DNA from: Arachidicoccus rhizosphaerae | GTDB taxonomy: Bacteria; Bacteroidota; Bacteroidia; Chitinophagales; Chitinophagaceae | Direction of reading: 5' to 3' | Assembly (NCBI RefSeq): GCF_900107765.1 | Contig: NZ_FNQY01000001.1 | Span: forward strand, 1 to 64,000 | Length of the DNA: 64,000 bases | Part shown: piece after piece, positions 30,402 through 40,105 of the stretch | How positions within the stretch are numbered: the stretch's first letter is position 1 | Layout of the letters: the number at the start of each line of letters is the position of its first letter | The notes under the pieces: generated by a model | The model's input: the letters and a program-made list of their open reading frames with translations, nothing else | Database searches by the model: none | Told to the model about the DNA's origin: nothing | Position numbers and translations under genes: made by a program

Positions 30402-31910
30402 TTATGAATGAATAATGTTGTTTTTTTCAAGTTTGTTGTCCAGCAGGCTCTTCCACTGTTGATAAATGGTTTCATATTGAGCCACTAATGCCGGATCGGG
30501 TTCTATTACGGCCAGTTTTTCCAACGCCTCAAAGGCAGTGGCCGGTTTGTCATAATACCCCTGTCCGATACCGGCGCCCAGTGCGGCGCCGATGCTGCCA
30601 TCCGTATTATAGAGTTCAAGGGTAAGTCCTGTTACATTTACAAAAGCCTGGATAAAGGTCTGGTTTAAGAACATATTGGCTTTGCCGGCCTTTACCACCC
30701 GGGCCTGGGTACCCCCTTCTTTCATGATATCCAGTCCATACCTGAAAGAAAAAGCAATCCCTTCATGTACTGCCCTGTATAAATGAGCGCGGTCATGGGT
30801 ATTAAAATCAATATTTTCCAGATGGGCCCCCAGATAATGATTACATAATATTCTTTCTGCTCCGTTCCCGAAAGGCAAAAACAGTAACCCATCCGCTCCG
30901 ACGGCTGTAGCCAGCGCCTTTTGGTCCATCTGCCCGTAGGAAAGGCCCGGATCCGTCATCTGTTTAATCCAACGGTTGCTGATACCGGTACCATTAATAC
31001 ATAATAATATACCCAGCCTGCGATGATCTTTTGCATGGTTAACATGAGCAAAAGTGTTTACGCGGCTCAGGGGATCAAAATAACGCTGGTCAGTGACCGC
31101 ATAGATAACACCGCTGGTACCTGCCGTAGTCGCTATTTCTCCAGGTTCCAGCACCCCCAGCGATAATGCATTATTAGGCTGATCGCCGGCCTTATAGGTA
31201 ATCGGGATGCCCGGCTTTAAGCCCAGCGCTTCCCCGGTTGCCTCATTAAGCCTGCCGTGATCGGAGAAAACAGGTTGAACGGCCGGCAGTAAATCCCTGT
31301 CCAGTTCCATTGCTTCCAATAAGGCTTCTGATATATCTTCTTTTTTAAAATCCCAGAAAACACCTTCAGAAAGCATGGAAGGGCTGGCCGTAATCTTACC
31401 CGACAGCTTAAAGGCAATAAAATCGCCCGGCAGCATCATTTTATAACTCTGATGATAGATTTCCGGTTCATGTGCTTTAACCCAGCCTAATTTAGAGGCG
31501 GTAAAGTTTCCGGGAAAATTGAGCATATTAGTCAGTAAATAACTGTCACTCAGTTTTTTTCTTGCCTGACCGCCTACTTCTGTCGCTCTGCCGTCACACC
31601 AGATGATAGAGGGGCGCAGTACCTTGCCTGCTTTATCCACCAGGACCAGTCCGTGCATCTGATAAGTAATCCCGATGGCCGCAATGGATAAGGGATCAAA
31701 CCCGCCCCCGTCGATTACCGCTTTAATCCCATTTTGAACATCACTCCACCAGAGCTCCGGATCCTGTTCCGCCCACCCGTGGCGCGGCGACTGGATCTCA
31801 CGTTCTGTATCAGAAGGATAGGAAGTGGCAGCTACCACCTTTCGGGTATCGGCATCTACCACGGAGACTTTTATAGAAGAAGTCCCTAAATCAATTCCCA
31901 GTAAAAGCAT
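30402..31910 (-). CDS. xylB: Xylulokinase
   Basis: A 502-residue FGGY-family sugar kinase that phosphorylates D-xylulose to xylulose-5-phosphate, the entry to the pentose phosphate pathway. Seen: the phosphate loop [12 protein letters not shown] (5-16), substrate residues in TYQMHGLV (QMHG 84-87), catalytic D243 in [14 protein letters not shown], and the C-terminal ATP site [16 protein letters not shown]. First gene of xylB-xylA-xylE; the divergent lacI gene lies 161 bases away with the shared operator between them. Confidence 0.96.
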   Translation of the reverse strand: MLLLGIDLGTSSIKVSVVDADTRKVVAATSYPSDTEREIQSPRHGWAEQDPELWWSDVQNGIKAVIDGGGFDPLSIAAIGITYQMHGLVLVDKAGKVLRPSIIWCDGRATEVGGQARKKLSDSYLLTNMLNFPGNFTASKLGWVKAHEPEIYHQSYKMMLPGDFIAFKLSGKITASPSMLSEGVFWDFKKEDISEALLEAMELDRDLLPAVQPVFSDHGRLNEATGEALGLKPGIPITYKAGDQPNNALSLGVLEPGEIATTAGTSGVIYAVTDQRYFDPLSRVNTFAHVNHAKDHRRLGILLCINGTGISNRWIKQMTDPGLSYGQMDQKALATAVGADGLLFLPFGNGAERILCNHYLGAHLENIDFNTHDRAHLYRAVHEGIAFSFRYGLDIMKEGGTQARVVKAGKANMFLNQTFIQAFVNVTGLTLELYNTDGSIGAALGAGIGQGYYDKPATAFEALEKLAVIEPDPALVAQYETIYQQWKSLLDNKLEKNNIIHS

Positions 31911-31992
31911 ACACTATATTAGATGATTAAAAAATAACTTCCCCAGCAAACCACTCCTGTCAACTTTCTTCATTTTTGGGAAGTTGTCACAG

Positions 31993-32000
31993 CTAAAGTA
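31993..32000 (-). promoter_or_regulatory. Predicted -7 element of xylB
   Basis: On the minus strand this reads TACTTTAG, seven of eight bases of TAnnTTTG. The LacI palindrome begins 15 bases upstream of it, almost the same spacing as at susC (14). Confidence 0.45.
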
Positions 32001-32015
32001 GTATTATTTTTTTAT

Positions 32016-32037
32016 AAATTGCAATCGATTGCAATTT
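32016..32037. promoter_or_regulatory. Perfect LacI-type operator between xylB and lacI
   Basis: A perfect 22-base palindrome whose 16-base centre is TTGCAATCGATTGCAA (32019-32034). It lies between the divergent xylB and lacI promoters and overlaps the -33 regions of both, which fits repression of xylBAE and autoregulation. LacI-family operators with a central CG are well known. Weaker copies occur at 23918-23939 and 43534-43555. Confidence 0.85.
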
Positions 32038-32055
32038 TTTTTTAAAATTTTCCGA

Positions 32056-32063
32056 TAAATTTG
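32056..32063 (+). promoter_or_regulatory. Predicted -7 element of lacI
   Basis: TAAATTTG matches TAnnTTTG in full and ends only 8 bases before the ATG at 32072, so the mRNA would have almost no leader. Confidence 0.55.
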
Positions 32064-32071
32064 TAAGAACT

Positions 32072-33109
32072 ATGCAAAAAGAAATAACCATTTATGATAT
32101 CGCAGAGCGCCTGGGCGTCTCTGCTACCACTGTCAGCAGGGCTTTAAATGACAATCCCAGAATAAATAAAAAGACCAGAGAAAAGGTCCACCAGCTTGCC
32201 AAAGAACTGGGCTATCGACATAACACCTTGGCTGCCAACTTAAGAAAGCAACAAACAAAGACCATAGGTGTTATCCTGCACGAGGTCAACAGTTATTTTG
32301 CCACCTCCGTCCTTGCTGGTATTGAAAAAGTGACCACCCCGGAAAATTTCGATATTCTGATTACCCACTCTGCAGAAACCGCTGAGCGGGAAAAAGCGAA
32401 TGTGAAGAATCTGATTAATAAAAGAGTGGATGGCATTATTGTATCGCTGGCCATGCACTCTCACGACATCGAGCATTTTGCCCCCGTGTTCGACCGGGAA
32501 GTTCCCCTGGTCTTCTTTGACCGTGTTTTACAGGGAGCGGAATGCACAAAAGTCGTCATCGATAATTTCCAGGGCGGTTATGACGCAACCAACCATTTAA
32601 TCGGCCAGGGTTGTAAGAAAATTGCCCATATCACCGGAGATCTGGATCTGAACGTATATATGGATCGCTATAAAGGTTACCAGAAGGCCTTAAAGGACCA
32701 TAAAATTAAATTAAATAAGGAGCTGGTCAAGGTCTGCGGCCTGAACAAGGCTGAAACGACCCAGGCCGTTACAGAAATGCTGGAACATCAGCCGGATGCT
32801 TTTTTTATCCCCAGCGACTTTGCCGCAGCGGTCTGTATGGAAATCCTGCATAATAAAGGGCTCAGGATCCCGGAAGATATTGCCGTTTTTGGCTTTAATA
32901 ACGATATGCTGAGTGATCTGATAACGCCTAAGCTCTCTACCATTGATTATCCGGGGTTTTTAATGGGAGAAATGGCGGCCAAGACCTTAATTGAACAAAT
33001 CAAATTACGTCGTAAGAATAAAAACGTTAAAGACCATACCATCGTGATTCCGACAGAAATTATCCTAAGAGAATCTTCTGTCAGAAAAACAGCAAAACCC
33101 AAACGGTGA
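32072..33109 (+). CDS. LacI-family transcriptional regulator, probable xylan/xylose regulon repressor
   Basis: A 345-residue LacI/GalR protein. The N-terminal helix-turn-helix and hinge helix (about 4-58) read ITIYDIAERLGVSATTVSRA then TLAANLRKQQTKTIGVILHE. The periplasmic-binding-like sensor domain (about 62-335) includes VDGIIVSLAMHSHD, PLVFFDRV and IAVFGFNNDMLSDLITPKLS, ending IILRESSVRK. It is divergent from xylBAE and shares their perfect operator. Copies of that operator before susC and GH3 suggest it also controls both xylan operons. The inducer is probably a xylan-derived sugar, which is inferred, not seen. Confidence 0.92.
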   Translation: MQKEITIYDIAERLGVSATTVSRALNDNPRINKKTREKVHQLAKELGYRHNTLAANLRKQQTKTIGVILHEVNSYFATSVLAGIEKVTTPENFDILITHSAETAEREKANVKNLINKRVDGIIVSLAMHSHDIEHFAPVFDREVPLVFFDRVLQGAECTKVVIDNFQGGYDATNHLIGQGCKKIAHITGDLDLNVYMDRYKGYQKALKDHKIKLNKELVKVCGLNKAETTQAVTEMLEHQPDAFFIPSDFAAAVCMEILHNKGLRIPEDIAVFGFNNDMLSDLITPKLSTIDYPGFLMGEMAAKTLIEQIKLRRKNKNVKDHTIVIPTEIILRESSVRKTAKPKR

Positions 33110-33148
33110 TAGAAAACATAGGGCAGGACTCAATCATACACAAAATCC

Positions 33149-33182
33149 GGGGTCGCCTGCAATAACGGCTGTCCCCTTTTTT
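33149..33182 (+). terminator. Terminator after lacI
   Basis: GGGG (33149-33152) and CCCC (33073-type partner at 33173-33176) close an imperfect stem that also pairs GCC with GGC, followed by six Ts. It lies 40 bases after the lacI stop codon. Confidence 0.7.
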
Positions 33183-33428
33183 CAAGTCGCATTACATGGA
33201 TAAAAAAGATGGGTACCGGAAAGATCTTTAGGCAGCGATAACAGCATCATGGACCCAAAAGTGGAAACACAATTTTGATTTCTGAGATTTAAAGTTTGCC
33301 TGGAAATAATCAAATAAATAAAATGCTGCCATTTTATCAATATCAGTTCATGAGGTACCCGCCCATGATGTCAGCAGTAGTGATGCGTTTTTCCTGAATA
33401 ACCGGAGGAGTGATTATTCATTAATAAT
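33183..33428. other. Non-coding stretch with no recognised content
   Basis: This is part of the 421-base gap between lacI and the AAA ATPase. I see no gene, RNA or clear repeat in it; it may be the remains of older insertions. Confidence 0.4.
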
Positions 33429-33460
33429 AAATAAGAAAAATTGATCAATTTTTCTTATTT
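33429..33460. repeat. Perfect 32-base palindrome upstream of the AAA ATPase
   Basis: The two arms AAATAAGAAAAATTGA (33429-33444) and its complement (33445-33460) meet without spacer around TTGATCAA. It ends 70 bases before the ATPase start and could be a regulatory site or a terminator shielding the gene. Confidence 0.6.
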
Positions 33461-33467
33461 TTGATAT

Positions 33468-33509
33468 AAATATAAAATAAGGCAACTAAATTTCACTTAT
33501 TTTATATTT
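33468..33509. repeat. 14-base inverted repeat upstream of the AAA ATPase
   Basis: AAATATAAAATAAG (33468-33481) and its complement CTTATTTTATATTT (33496-33509) flank 14 bases. It lies directly downstream of the 32-base palindrome and 21 bases before the ATPase start, in a very AT-rich stretch that probably holds the promoter. Confidence 0.5.
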
Positions 33510-33530
33510 AAATATAAATTAAAGAATATC

Positions 33531-34940
33531 ATGCCTTATTCAAACACTATTCCTACAGAAAAAATAATCCAGCGCTTACAATTTGAGAATCCCTGGTGGC
33601 AGACATCTGCAATCGATGAGCAGTTGCAAAGACTGCCTAAAAGATTATATTTCAAGCAGTTTATGCCAATAATTCAAAATATTGACCTAAAAAGGGCCAT
33701 TGTTTTAATGGGTCCGCGCCGGGTTGGGAAGACGGTTTTAATGTATCAGGCAATCGGAGATTTGCTCAGCCAGGGAACACCCGCTAAAAATATTCTATTT
33801 GTTGGCATAGACAATCCTATTTACACCACCACTCGTCTGGACGATTTATTTCAATTGGCAAAGAAAGCCGGAGGCCTTCAAAACGGTCAGGTATATGTTT
33901 TTTTTGATGAGATACAATACCTTAAGGACTGGGAAAGGCATCTTAAAACGATGGTGGACAGTTATCCCCAGGTAAAATTTATCGTATCCGGTTCAGCTGC
34001 TGCTGCATTAAAAATTAAGAGTACCGAAAGCGGCGCTGGAAGGTTCACGGAATTTATGCTTCCCCCTCTAACCTTCCAGGAATTTTTAGCCCTTCGAAAA
34101 AAAGAAGATCTGATCAGTTTTCAAAATGGCCTGTTCAAAGTGACAAATTTTAAAGCCCTCAATCATCAATTTCTAGACTATATCAATTATGGAGGCTACC
34201 CGGAAGTTATTTTTTCCAGCTCCGTCAGGGAAAATATGGCTAAATATGTCAAAGGAGATATTATTGACAAAGTATTACTCAGAGATCTGCCCAGTTTATA
34301 TGGCATTAAAGACGTCCAGGAGATGAACCGGTTTTTTGCCTATATAGCCTTCAACACGGGCAAGGAATTTTCCCTTGAAAGAATTGCCCAGGAAAGTGGC
34401 ATTGAAAAAAATACAATCAAAAAATATATAGAATATCTCCAGGCGGCATTTTTGATTAAAGTCATTCATAAGGTGGATGAAAAGGCAGCCAGGTTTAAAA
34501 GAATCACCTACTTCAAAATATACCTGACCAATACCTCCATACGAAGTGCTCTACTGTCTCCGATAGATTATCTGGACGAAGAAATGGGCCTAATGGTAGA
34601 AACGGCGTTGTTCGCTCAATGGATGCATGAATCGACTCAGGATTTAAGGTATGCACGCTGGAAAATAGGTTCTTCGGAAGGCGAAGTAGACCTGGTCCGG
34701 CTGGATCCCCTTAGGCAGAAAGCCCGGTCCTGTCTGGAAATTAAATGGTCTAATCGGTATACAACCAGAGTAGTTGAACTAAAAAGCCTGCTTTATTTTT
34801 GTGAACTTAATAAAATAACTACGGCCACCGTCACTACGATTGACCAAGAACTCACGGTGCATTACAATAACTTGCAGCTTAACTTTATACCTGCAGCCCT
34901 TTATGCTTACCAGATTGGCTACCAGTCCCTGTCAAAATAA
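33531..34940 (+). CDS. AAA-family ATPase with DUF4143 domain
   Basis: A 469-residue protein of the AAA_14/DUF4143 group, widespread as scattered single genes; its cellular role is not established. Walker A is GPRRVGKT (61-68), Walker B is VYVFFDEIQYL with D126-E127, and FIVSGSAAAALK and GRFTEFMLPPLTFQEFL follow. DUF4143 covers about 250-460 and contains a restriction-endonuclease-like core hint, GSSEGEVDLVRLDP followed by CLEIKWS. It is the only plus-strand gene between lacI and pirin, is more AT-rich than its neighbours, and stops 3 bases from the convergent esterase gene. It is unlikely to belong to xylan metabolism and may have been inserted. Confidence 0.88.
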   Translation: MPYSNTIPTEKIIQRLQFENPWWQTSAIDEQLQRLPKRLYFKQFMPIIQNIDLKRAIVLMGPRRVGKTVLMYQAIGDLLSQGTPAKNILFVGIDNPIYTTTRLDDLFQLAKKAGGLQNGQVYVFFDEIQYLKDWERHLKTMVDSYPQVKFIVSGSAAAALKIKSTESGAGRFTEFMLPPLTFQEFLALRKKEDLISFQNGLFKVTNFKALNHQFLDYINYGGYPEVIFSSSVRENMAKYVKGDIIDKVLLRDLPSLYGIKDVQEMNRFFAYIAFNTGKEFSLERIAQESGIEKNTIKKYIEYLQAAFLIKVIHKVDEKAARFKRITYFKIYLTNTSIRSALLSPIDYLDEEMGLMVETALFAQWMHESTQDLRYARWKIGSSEGEVDLVRLDPLRQKARSCLEIKWSNRYTTRVVELKSLLYFCELNKITTATVTTIDQELTVHYNNLQLNFIPAALYAYQIGYQSLSK

Positions 34941-34943
34941 GAT

Positions 34944-36908
34944 TTATTCTTTAACCGTTAGTTCAAAAGGTGCAGCCGGTAGTCCTGCCATATTTTCCAG
35001 GTTTGCCCTGAGCGGATTATCACTCCAGCCATAACGAACGGACCTGGGAACTTTTACCTGTGGGCTATGGACCCAAACCTGATCCCCTTTAATTTCAGCG
35101 TGGGCCCAGTAGTATTTTCCGTCAGCGCCGGCCAGGGCAAAATGATCCAGGCTGCTGTCCCCCGGTCTTATGCGCAGGGGCTGGGGCGATCTGAAGTGGA
35201 TAACCACGCTATCTCCCAAAAGCTGTGCGTCCCTGGCCACCGGGCTATGATGAAGGGGTACGAAGCTAGCGCCGTTTAACCCGGCGCCGCTATAACACAT
35301 ATCTTTGGCCAGTAAAAACAGACGCTCCCCGACCGGCTTTTTATTATACGGATGTACATCATTCCACTCTCCAAGCCCGAGTGTAACGGCTACATCCGTA
35401 CGGGGCTGGGAGAGAATACTTAGTTGCGCCTGACGTAAGGCCGCCCAGGCGCTGCTGGCCCCGGCGTCCCAACTCTCCGTCATAAAATTGGGTAGTTGCA
35501 CGACTAAAAAAGGTAAACTTTCACTATGCCATCCGGCCCTGAGGGCAGCTAATAAATCCTTTAATTTAAGCGCATATTCCGGGGCATTATCGGTATTGGA
35601 TTCGCCCTGATACCAGATAACGCCTTTCACCCCATAGCTGAAAGCGGGCGCCATCATGGCGTTATATAAACCGCCGGGCTTCCACCGGACAAAAGTCTGG
35701 CCGGGTGCAGGAGCCCGGGCGGCTCCTACCTTTATCTTCCAGCGTCCGGCAAGGCTTACCGTATCCTGATCCAGCACCAGCGCATAAGGTTTATCCGGCA
35801 CAAGGCCCCCCTTATCCGCCTGACTTACCAGACGGATGGTCACCGTATTTATGCCCTCATGCAGCACATCTGCATTAAAATCATACCGTCTTCTGGGATA
35901 CTGATAAGTCGTACTTCCGACATAAACGCCGTTTACAAACACAGAGTCCGCATCCACTATTCTGCCAAGCATGAGTCTGGCTTTTTTTGCGGTCAGGGGA
36001 TGGCGGAGTAAAACAGATTTTTTCAGCCATACCACGCCGTTTACCTGACCCAGGCCCTGATCCGCCCAGTAGCCTGGCACACTCATGGAGAACCAGCCGT
36101 TCACTTCCGCACTATGAATATCCAGCCTTTGCCAGCCCTGATGCTCTCCTTTATCCTGACGGTTTAATCCGGCCGCCCACGCAGCCGCTTTTTTTTGATC
36201 ACCCTGTTCAACCGCTGCAATCAGGCTGTCGTTTTTAAAACGCAGCAGTTCTGCTTCATCTTCAGGGTATTTTTTAAGGGCAGATTCAGGCAGCCAGGCC
36301 TCTATTGGTGAGCCGCCGAGAGAAATATTAATAATCCCCACCGGCTGATGGGTATCGTGGTAGAGCTGCTGGGCAAAGAAAAATCCTACCGCCGTAAATG
36401 CACCGATCTTTTCATGGGTGGCAGCGGTCCAGCTGCCTGCCGGATAATCCTTTTGCTCCTGCTTAAAATTATAAGTACCCGGCACCTTGAACTGCCTGAT
36501 CGCCTCATAGGAGCTATCGGCTAATAAGGACGGATATTTTTCTACCACACTATTCAGATCATGCTCCATATTGGACTGGCCGCTCAAGACCCAGACCTGT
36601 CCTACCAGGATATCTCTTATGAGAATCTTTTGTTTGCCGGAAGCAATGAGCATCTGGTCCGGCCCGCCGGATGATAAAGCAGGTAAGCTGACCCGCCACC
36701 TGCCGTCTGCGCCCGCCCTGGCGTGATACTGCTTCCCCCTGAAACTTACATGCACCGTACTGCCTTTCTCTGCCCAGCCCCAGACAGGCACCGGTTGGCT
36801 GCTCTGCAAAACCATACCATCGCTACAGAGCCTGGGCAGTTTTAACTGGGCACCCGCCCAGAAGCCAGACATTAAAAACAGACAACTTCCTAGAATTTTT
36901 TTAAACAT
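34944..36908 (-). CDS. Sialate O-acetylesterase-type carbohydrate esterase (SGNH)
   Basis: A 654-residue secreted SGNH/SASA esterase. In xylan loci such enzymes remove acetyl groups from xylan or xyloglucan (CE20-type); the annotation name of the family comes from sialic acid work. Signal peptide about 1-20. Catalytic S112 lies in VLSGQSNMEHDL, the second block is GVIWYQGESNTDN, and the Asp-His pair is in WNDVHPYNKKP. A GH2-like jelly-roll domain (about 255-395) is inserted in the catalytic domain, a layout seen in this group. Last gene of the GH3-GH10-GH115-esterase operon, 67 bases after GH115. Confidence 0.87.
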   Translation of the reverse strand: MFKKILGSCLFLMSGFWAGAQLKLPRLCSDGMVLQSSQPVPVWGWAEKGSTVHVSFRGKQYHARAGADGRWRVSLPALSSGGPDQMLIASGKQKILIRDILVGQVWVLSGQSNMEHDLNSVVEKYPSLLADSSYEAIRQFKVPGTYNFKQEQKDYPAGSWTAATHEKIGAFTAVGFFFAQQLYHDTHQPVGIINISLGGSPIEAWLPESALKKYPEDEAELLRFKNDSLIAAVEQGDQKKAAAWAAGLNRQDKGEHQGWQRLDIHSAEVNGWFSMSVPGYWADQGLGQVNGVVWLKKSVLLRHPLTAKKARLMLGRIVDADSVFVNGVYVGSTTYQYPRRRYDFNADVLHEGINTVTIRLVSQADKGGLVPDKPYALVLDQDTVSLAGRWKIKVGAARAPAPGQTFVRWKPGGLYNAMMAPAFSYGVKGVIWYQGESNTDNAPEYALKLKDLLAALRAGWHSESLPFLVVQLPNFMTESWDAGASSAWAALRQAQLSILSQPRTDVAVTLGLGEWNDVHPYNKKPVGERLFLLAKDMCYSGAGLNGASFVPLHHSPVARDAQLLGDSVVIHFRSPQPLRIRPGDSSLDHFALAGADGKYYWAHAEIKGDQVWVHSPQVKVPRSVRYGWSDNPLRANLENMAGLPAAPFELTVKE

Positions 36909-36975
36909 GAGCTGAATAAATAAAGATAGGTTCTGGAATACATTTTCTGCTGCCGCTGCAGCTACTCAATATCTT

Positions 36976-39963
36976 TTAAGGATGAAAATAAGACGCCGGC
37001 GCCCCGAGAAAACTAGGTCTTTCTTTGCCAAAGTTCAGTTCCATTTTCTCCAGCACCACGCCTGGAGAAATCGCCCATATTTTAAGCGTGTGCAGACCTG
37101 AACGGCTCAGATCCACCTTTTCGGTGATGATCCTGATGGTGGCGGCCACTTCTTTTCTCCAGGCCTGTTCTGACTGAACGCCCTGATTCATATTGATGGT
37201 AACCGGGCTGCCATCATCTATGGCGTAGGCAAACTCAAGGCCTTCCGTATGCCAGAGATTGAGCGTGGGCGCCAGATAAAACTTCAGGCTGGCCTTGCCT
37301 TTATCCGTCGTATAGAACCGGTAACTGATACTCGGGTTTTGCGGGCTGAAAGGCATGGGCGTAAAGTTGACCGGCATGGGCGTCACGGCGCCGGCCGTTT
37401 TCCCAAAACCGGGCAGCGCCGTCCAGCGCACACCCTGGCTGAATTTTACGGAGTCCCCCGTAAAACCAAGTGCGTCCATACTCACCAAATGATCCGATTC
37501 GATATAGGCCTTATGCGGCCAGTTACCGGCAGCTCCATCATGTAACTGCAGGACTATTTTTTTATAAGCACCCCCGCTACCCGAAATCTCCATAGAGGTC
37601 GTTCTCAGCTGGCCAGCTGAATGGTCGCCTCCCAGCTGATCCCAGTTGACCTGAAAGGAGATATCCACCCCTGCCTGCGCGAGGTCCAGCTGACTTTTTT
37701 TATTTTCTATTATGATCACCGCCGGATCAGCCGTTTTAATCTGATAGCTGACCGGAGTAGCGGACTTAGCAAATACGCTGATCTTCCCCGCCAGCTCTTT
37801 TTCTGCGGTCCATCTGTCCAGGTATAAAGTATCAGGTGCTGCAATGCCCAGCAGCGGTTTTTCTGGTAAGCTAATATTTTTTACTTCCGGCAGGCTGTTA
37901 TGCTCCGGCTGTTGCCAGTATGTATAGCCAATATGTGTCTGATCCATAAAATGGTTCCACTTGCCACCCGCATTTACCTTATTATAACGATAACTCAGCA
38001 GGCTGTCCTGCAGATAATAAAACCTGACACTGTCTGCATATCTGCCGGTGGCGGATCTGCCCTGACGGGCATACAGGTGATTGAGCGCCTGGGCCCGGTA
38101 CAGCTGGTATAAATTGGCGCTTGCCGCCACCTGATAGCCTACCAGTTCAAAATAAGCCGGCCTGTACGCTTCAGGCAGCGCCTGATAGACGGCCTCACTT
38201 CTTTTAGCAAGGCTGGTGTAATCCGTCACCACCCGGTTCCACTCCTCAAAGTGCTCCAGACTATAGGTATTTCTATCCAGCAGCTCCGGTTTTACCCGGG
38301 CATTGTATTTGGTAAATAAATGAATAATATCCGCGATCTCAGCCGGGTAGTGACCGCCGAACTGCCGGGCGGCCCAGCTTTTGGTATAGGCCGGCAGATC
38401 CTCATAGGATATCTTATCCGGGTTATAGGCATAATCCAGAAAAAAGGAAATAGGGAACTCCATGGGCTTTAAATCTCCGACGTTTACAATCCATATTTTA
38501 TCCACTCCGTAACTGTATGCCAGATGCATCTGCTCCCAGGTTCGTTCAATCGTATTGGTATTAATCCATTTATAGTTTCTGGGGTCTCCCACATAATCAA
38601 AATGATAGTAGATACCATAGCCTCCCGGCCGGTACGGCGCGTCCAGCTTCGGCAGTTTTCTAAGATTGCCCCAGTTGTCATCACAGAGCAGCAGGGTAAT
38701 ATCATCCGGCACCCGCATGCCTTTGTCGTAGTACTCCTGTACCTCTTTATATAGCGCCCAGAGCTGCGGCGTCTCGCTGGCCGGTTTACCGGTCACCCTG
38801 GACAAAATGCTTCTTTGGTCCTTTATGATTTTTTCCAGTAAGGCGATATTGCTGCCTTCGGTCATCGGCATATCTCCATCACCCCGCATGCCGACCGTTA
38901 CGATGCTCTCATGCGTACCCATATGCTCAATGCCTTTTTCCCAGAAATCATCCAGCACCTTTTGGTTGGTCTGATAGTTCCACTCGCCTTTGCCATATCT
39001 TTTCCACTCCTGTTGAGCGCGCAGCATCGGTTCATGATGGGAGGTCCCCATTACGATTCCATACTGATCTGCCAGCCGGGGATTGAGCGTATCATCGTCA
39101 TTAAAAGCATTGCCCCACATGGCCGGCCACAGGTAATTGGCTTTCAGTCTGAGCAGCAGTTCAAATACTTTCGTATAGAACTGATGATTAAAGCCGCCAA
39201 ACTTTTCATGGACCCAGCCGGAGAGCGCCGGTGCTTCATCATTTAAGAATATGCCCCGGTATTTTACTTTGGGAGAGGCCAGCACTGTTCTTTGGTTCAG
39301 GCAATAAATCTGATCCCGGTGCCGGGTCGGCACATCCCCCCAGTAATACCAGGCAGAGACCCCTATTTGTCTGGAGATCTCATAAATGCCGTAGATGGTG
39401 CCTCTTTTATCACTGCCGGCTATGACCAGCGCCCTTTTAACGCCGGGCACCGGATTATCCACCACCTGCATCAGCGTGGATTCCCACTTTCCGGCTACCT
39501 CATCCACCTGTATCTTTCCCTTTTGAATTAAAGCGTCAATAAGCGCATTATGACCTATCGTACCGGCCAGGATGGCCATGTCAAGGGGCTGCGTCGCAGT
39601 CGCACCGTCCGGTATTACCCTTGCCGCCGTTCCTGTCACCCGCTTAAAATCAGCCGAGAGATTACCGGCTGCAATGGCCACGCCTTTATAATCGTCACCT
39701 GAAATCAAAATAGTCGCCGCCCGGTCCCTGGCGGCCAGTAGATAAGACGCAGTATCCTGCTTCTGGTCTGCCTGCGTACCAGTTTTTAAAGCACTCGCCG
39801 CAGCGCCCGGTGCAAAACCGATTATCTGCGTCTGCGCCTGTAAAGGCGCCGCCGTCAAACAAAAACCGCCTGCAAAAATGATCATTACTGCCAGTAATTG
39901 CCCTGCAAGGCTGTCCCTAAGGACGCTGCCGGAAGTCCATAACCGCCTGAACGCTGCTCTCAT
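36976..39963 (-). CDS. GH115 xylan alpha-1,2-glucuronidase
   Basis: A 995-residue secreted enzyme that removes (4-O-methyl)glucuronic acid side chains from glucuronoxylan. The signal sequence runs to about residue 44 (LQAQ). After an N-terminal domain with a deacylase-like IAGSDKRGTIYGIYEIS, the barrel shows KVKYRGIFLNDEAPALSGW, LRLKANYLWPAMWGNAFN, MGTSHHEPMLRAQQEW, TVGMRGDGDMPM and LLCDDNWGN, all family blocks. A C-terminal beta domain (about 845-995) completes the usual length. An AAACGTTT palindrome at 39967-39974 lies just upstream of its start. It lies 142 bases after GH10 in the same direction. Confidence 0.94.
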   Translation of the reverse strand: MRAAFRRLWTSGSVLRDSLAGQLLAVMIIFAGGFCLTAAPLQAQTQIIGFAPGAAASALKTGTQADQKQDTASYLLAARDRAATILISGDDYKGVAIAAGNLSADFKRVTGTAARVIPDGATATQPLDMAILAGTIGHNALIDALIQKGKIQVDEVAGKWESTLMQVVDNPVPGVKRALVIAGSDKRGTIYGIYEISRQIGVSAWYYWGDVPTRHRDQIYCLNQRTVLASPKVKYRGIFLNDEAPALSGWVHEKFGGFNHQFYTKVFELLLRLKANYLWPAMWGNAFNDDDTLNPRLADQYGIVMGTSHHEPMLRAQQEWKRYGKGEWNYQTNQKVLDDFWEKGIEHMGTHESIVTVGMRGDGDMPMTEGSNIALLEKIIKDQRSILSRVTGKPASETPQLWALYKEVQEYYDKGMRVPDDITLLLCDDNWGNLRKLPKLDAPYRPGGYGIYYHFDYVGDPRNYKWINTNTIERTWEQMHLAYSYGVDKIWIVNVGDLKPMEFPISFFLDYAYNPDKISYEDLPAYTKSWAARQFGGHYPAEIADIIHLFTKYNARVKPELLDRNTYSLEHFEEWNRVVTDYTSLAKRSEAVYQALPEAYRPAYFELVGYQVAASANLYQLYRAQALNHLYARQGRSATGRYADSVRFYYLQDSLLSYRYNKVNAGGKWNHFMDQTHIGYTYWQQPEHNSLPEVKNISLPEKPLLGIAAPDTLYLDRWTAEKELAGKISVFAKSATPVSYQIKTADPAVIIIENKKSQLDLAQAGVDISFQVNWDQLGGDHSAGQLRTTSMEISGSGGAYKKIVLQLHDGAAGNWPHKAYIESDHLVSMDALGFTGDSVKFSQGVRWTALPGFGKTAGAVTPMPVNFTPMPFSPQNPSISYRFYTTDKGKASLKFYLAPTLNLWHTEGLEFAYAIDDGSPVTINMNQGVQSEQAWRKEVAATIRIITEKVDLSRSGLHTLKIWAISPGVVLEKMELNFGKERPSFLGAPASYFHP

Positions 39964-40105
39964 AATAAACGTTTGACTTTACAATAATTTTAGAATAAAT
40001 TATGCCACCGGTCCTGTTCCTACCGGACTGCATGCCCGGATGTGGAGCGCGGATGCGGACCCCGGGCCCGTAACAAGGCCGGAATACTATTAAAATTTCT
40101 CTTTT

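Noticed and set aside
33607-33630. Operator-like TGCAATCGATGAG followed by TTGCAAAG
   Set aside because: It lies inside the AAA ATPase coding sequence, lacks two-fold symmetry and has no promoter context.
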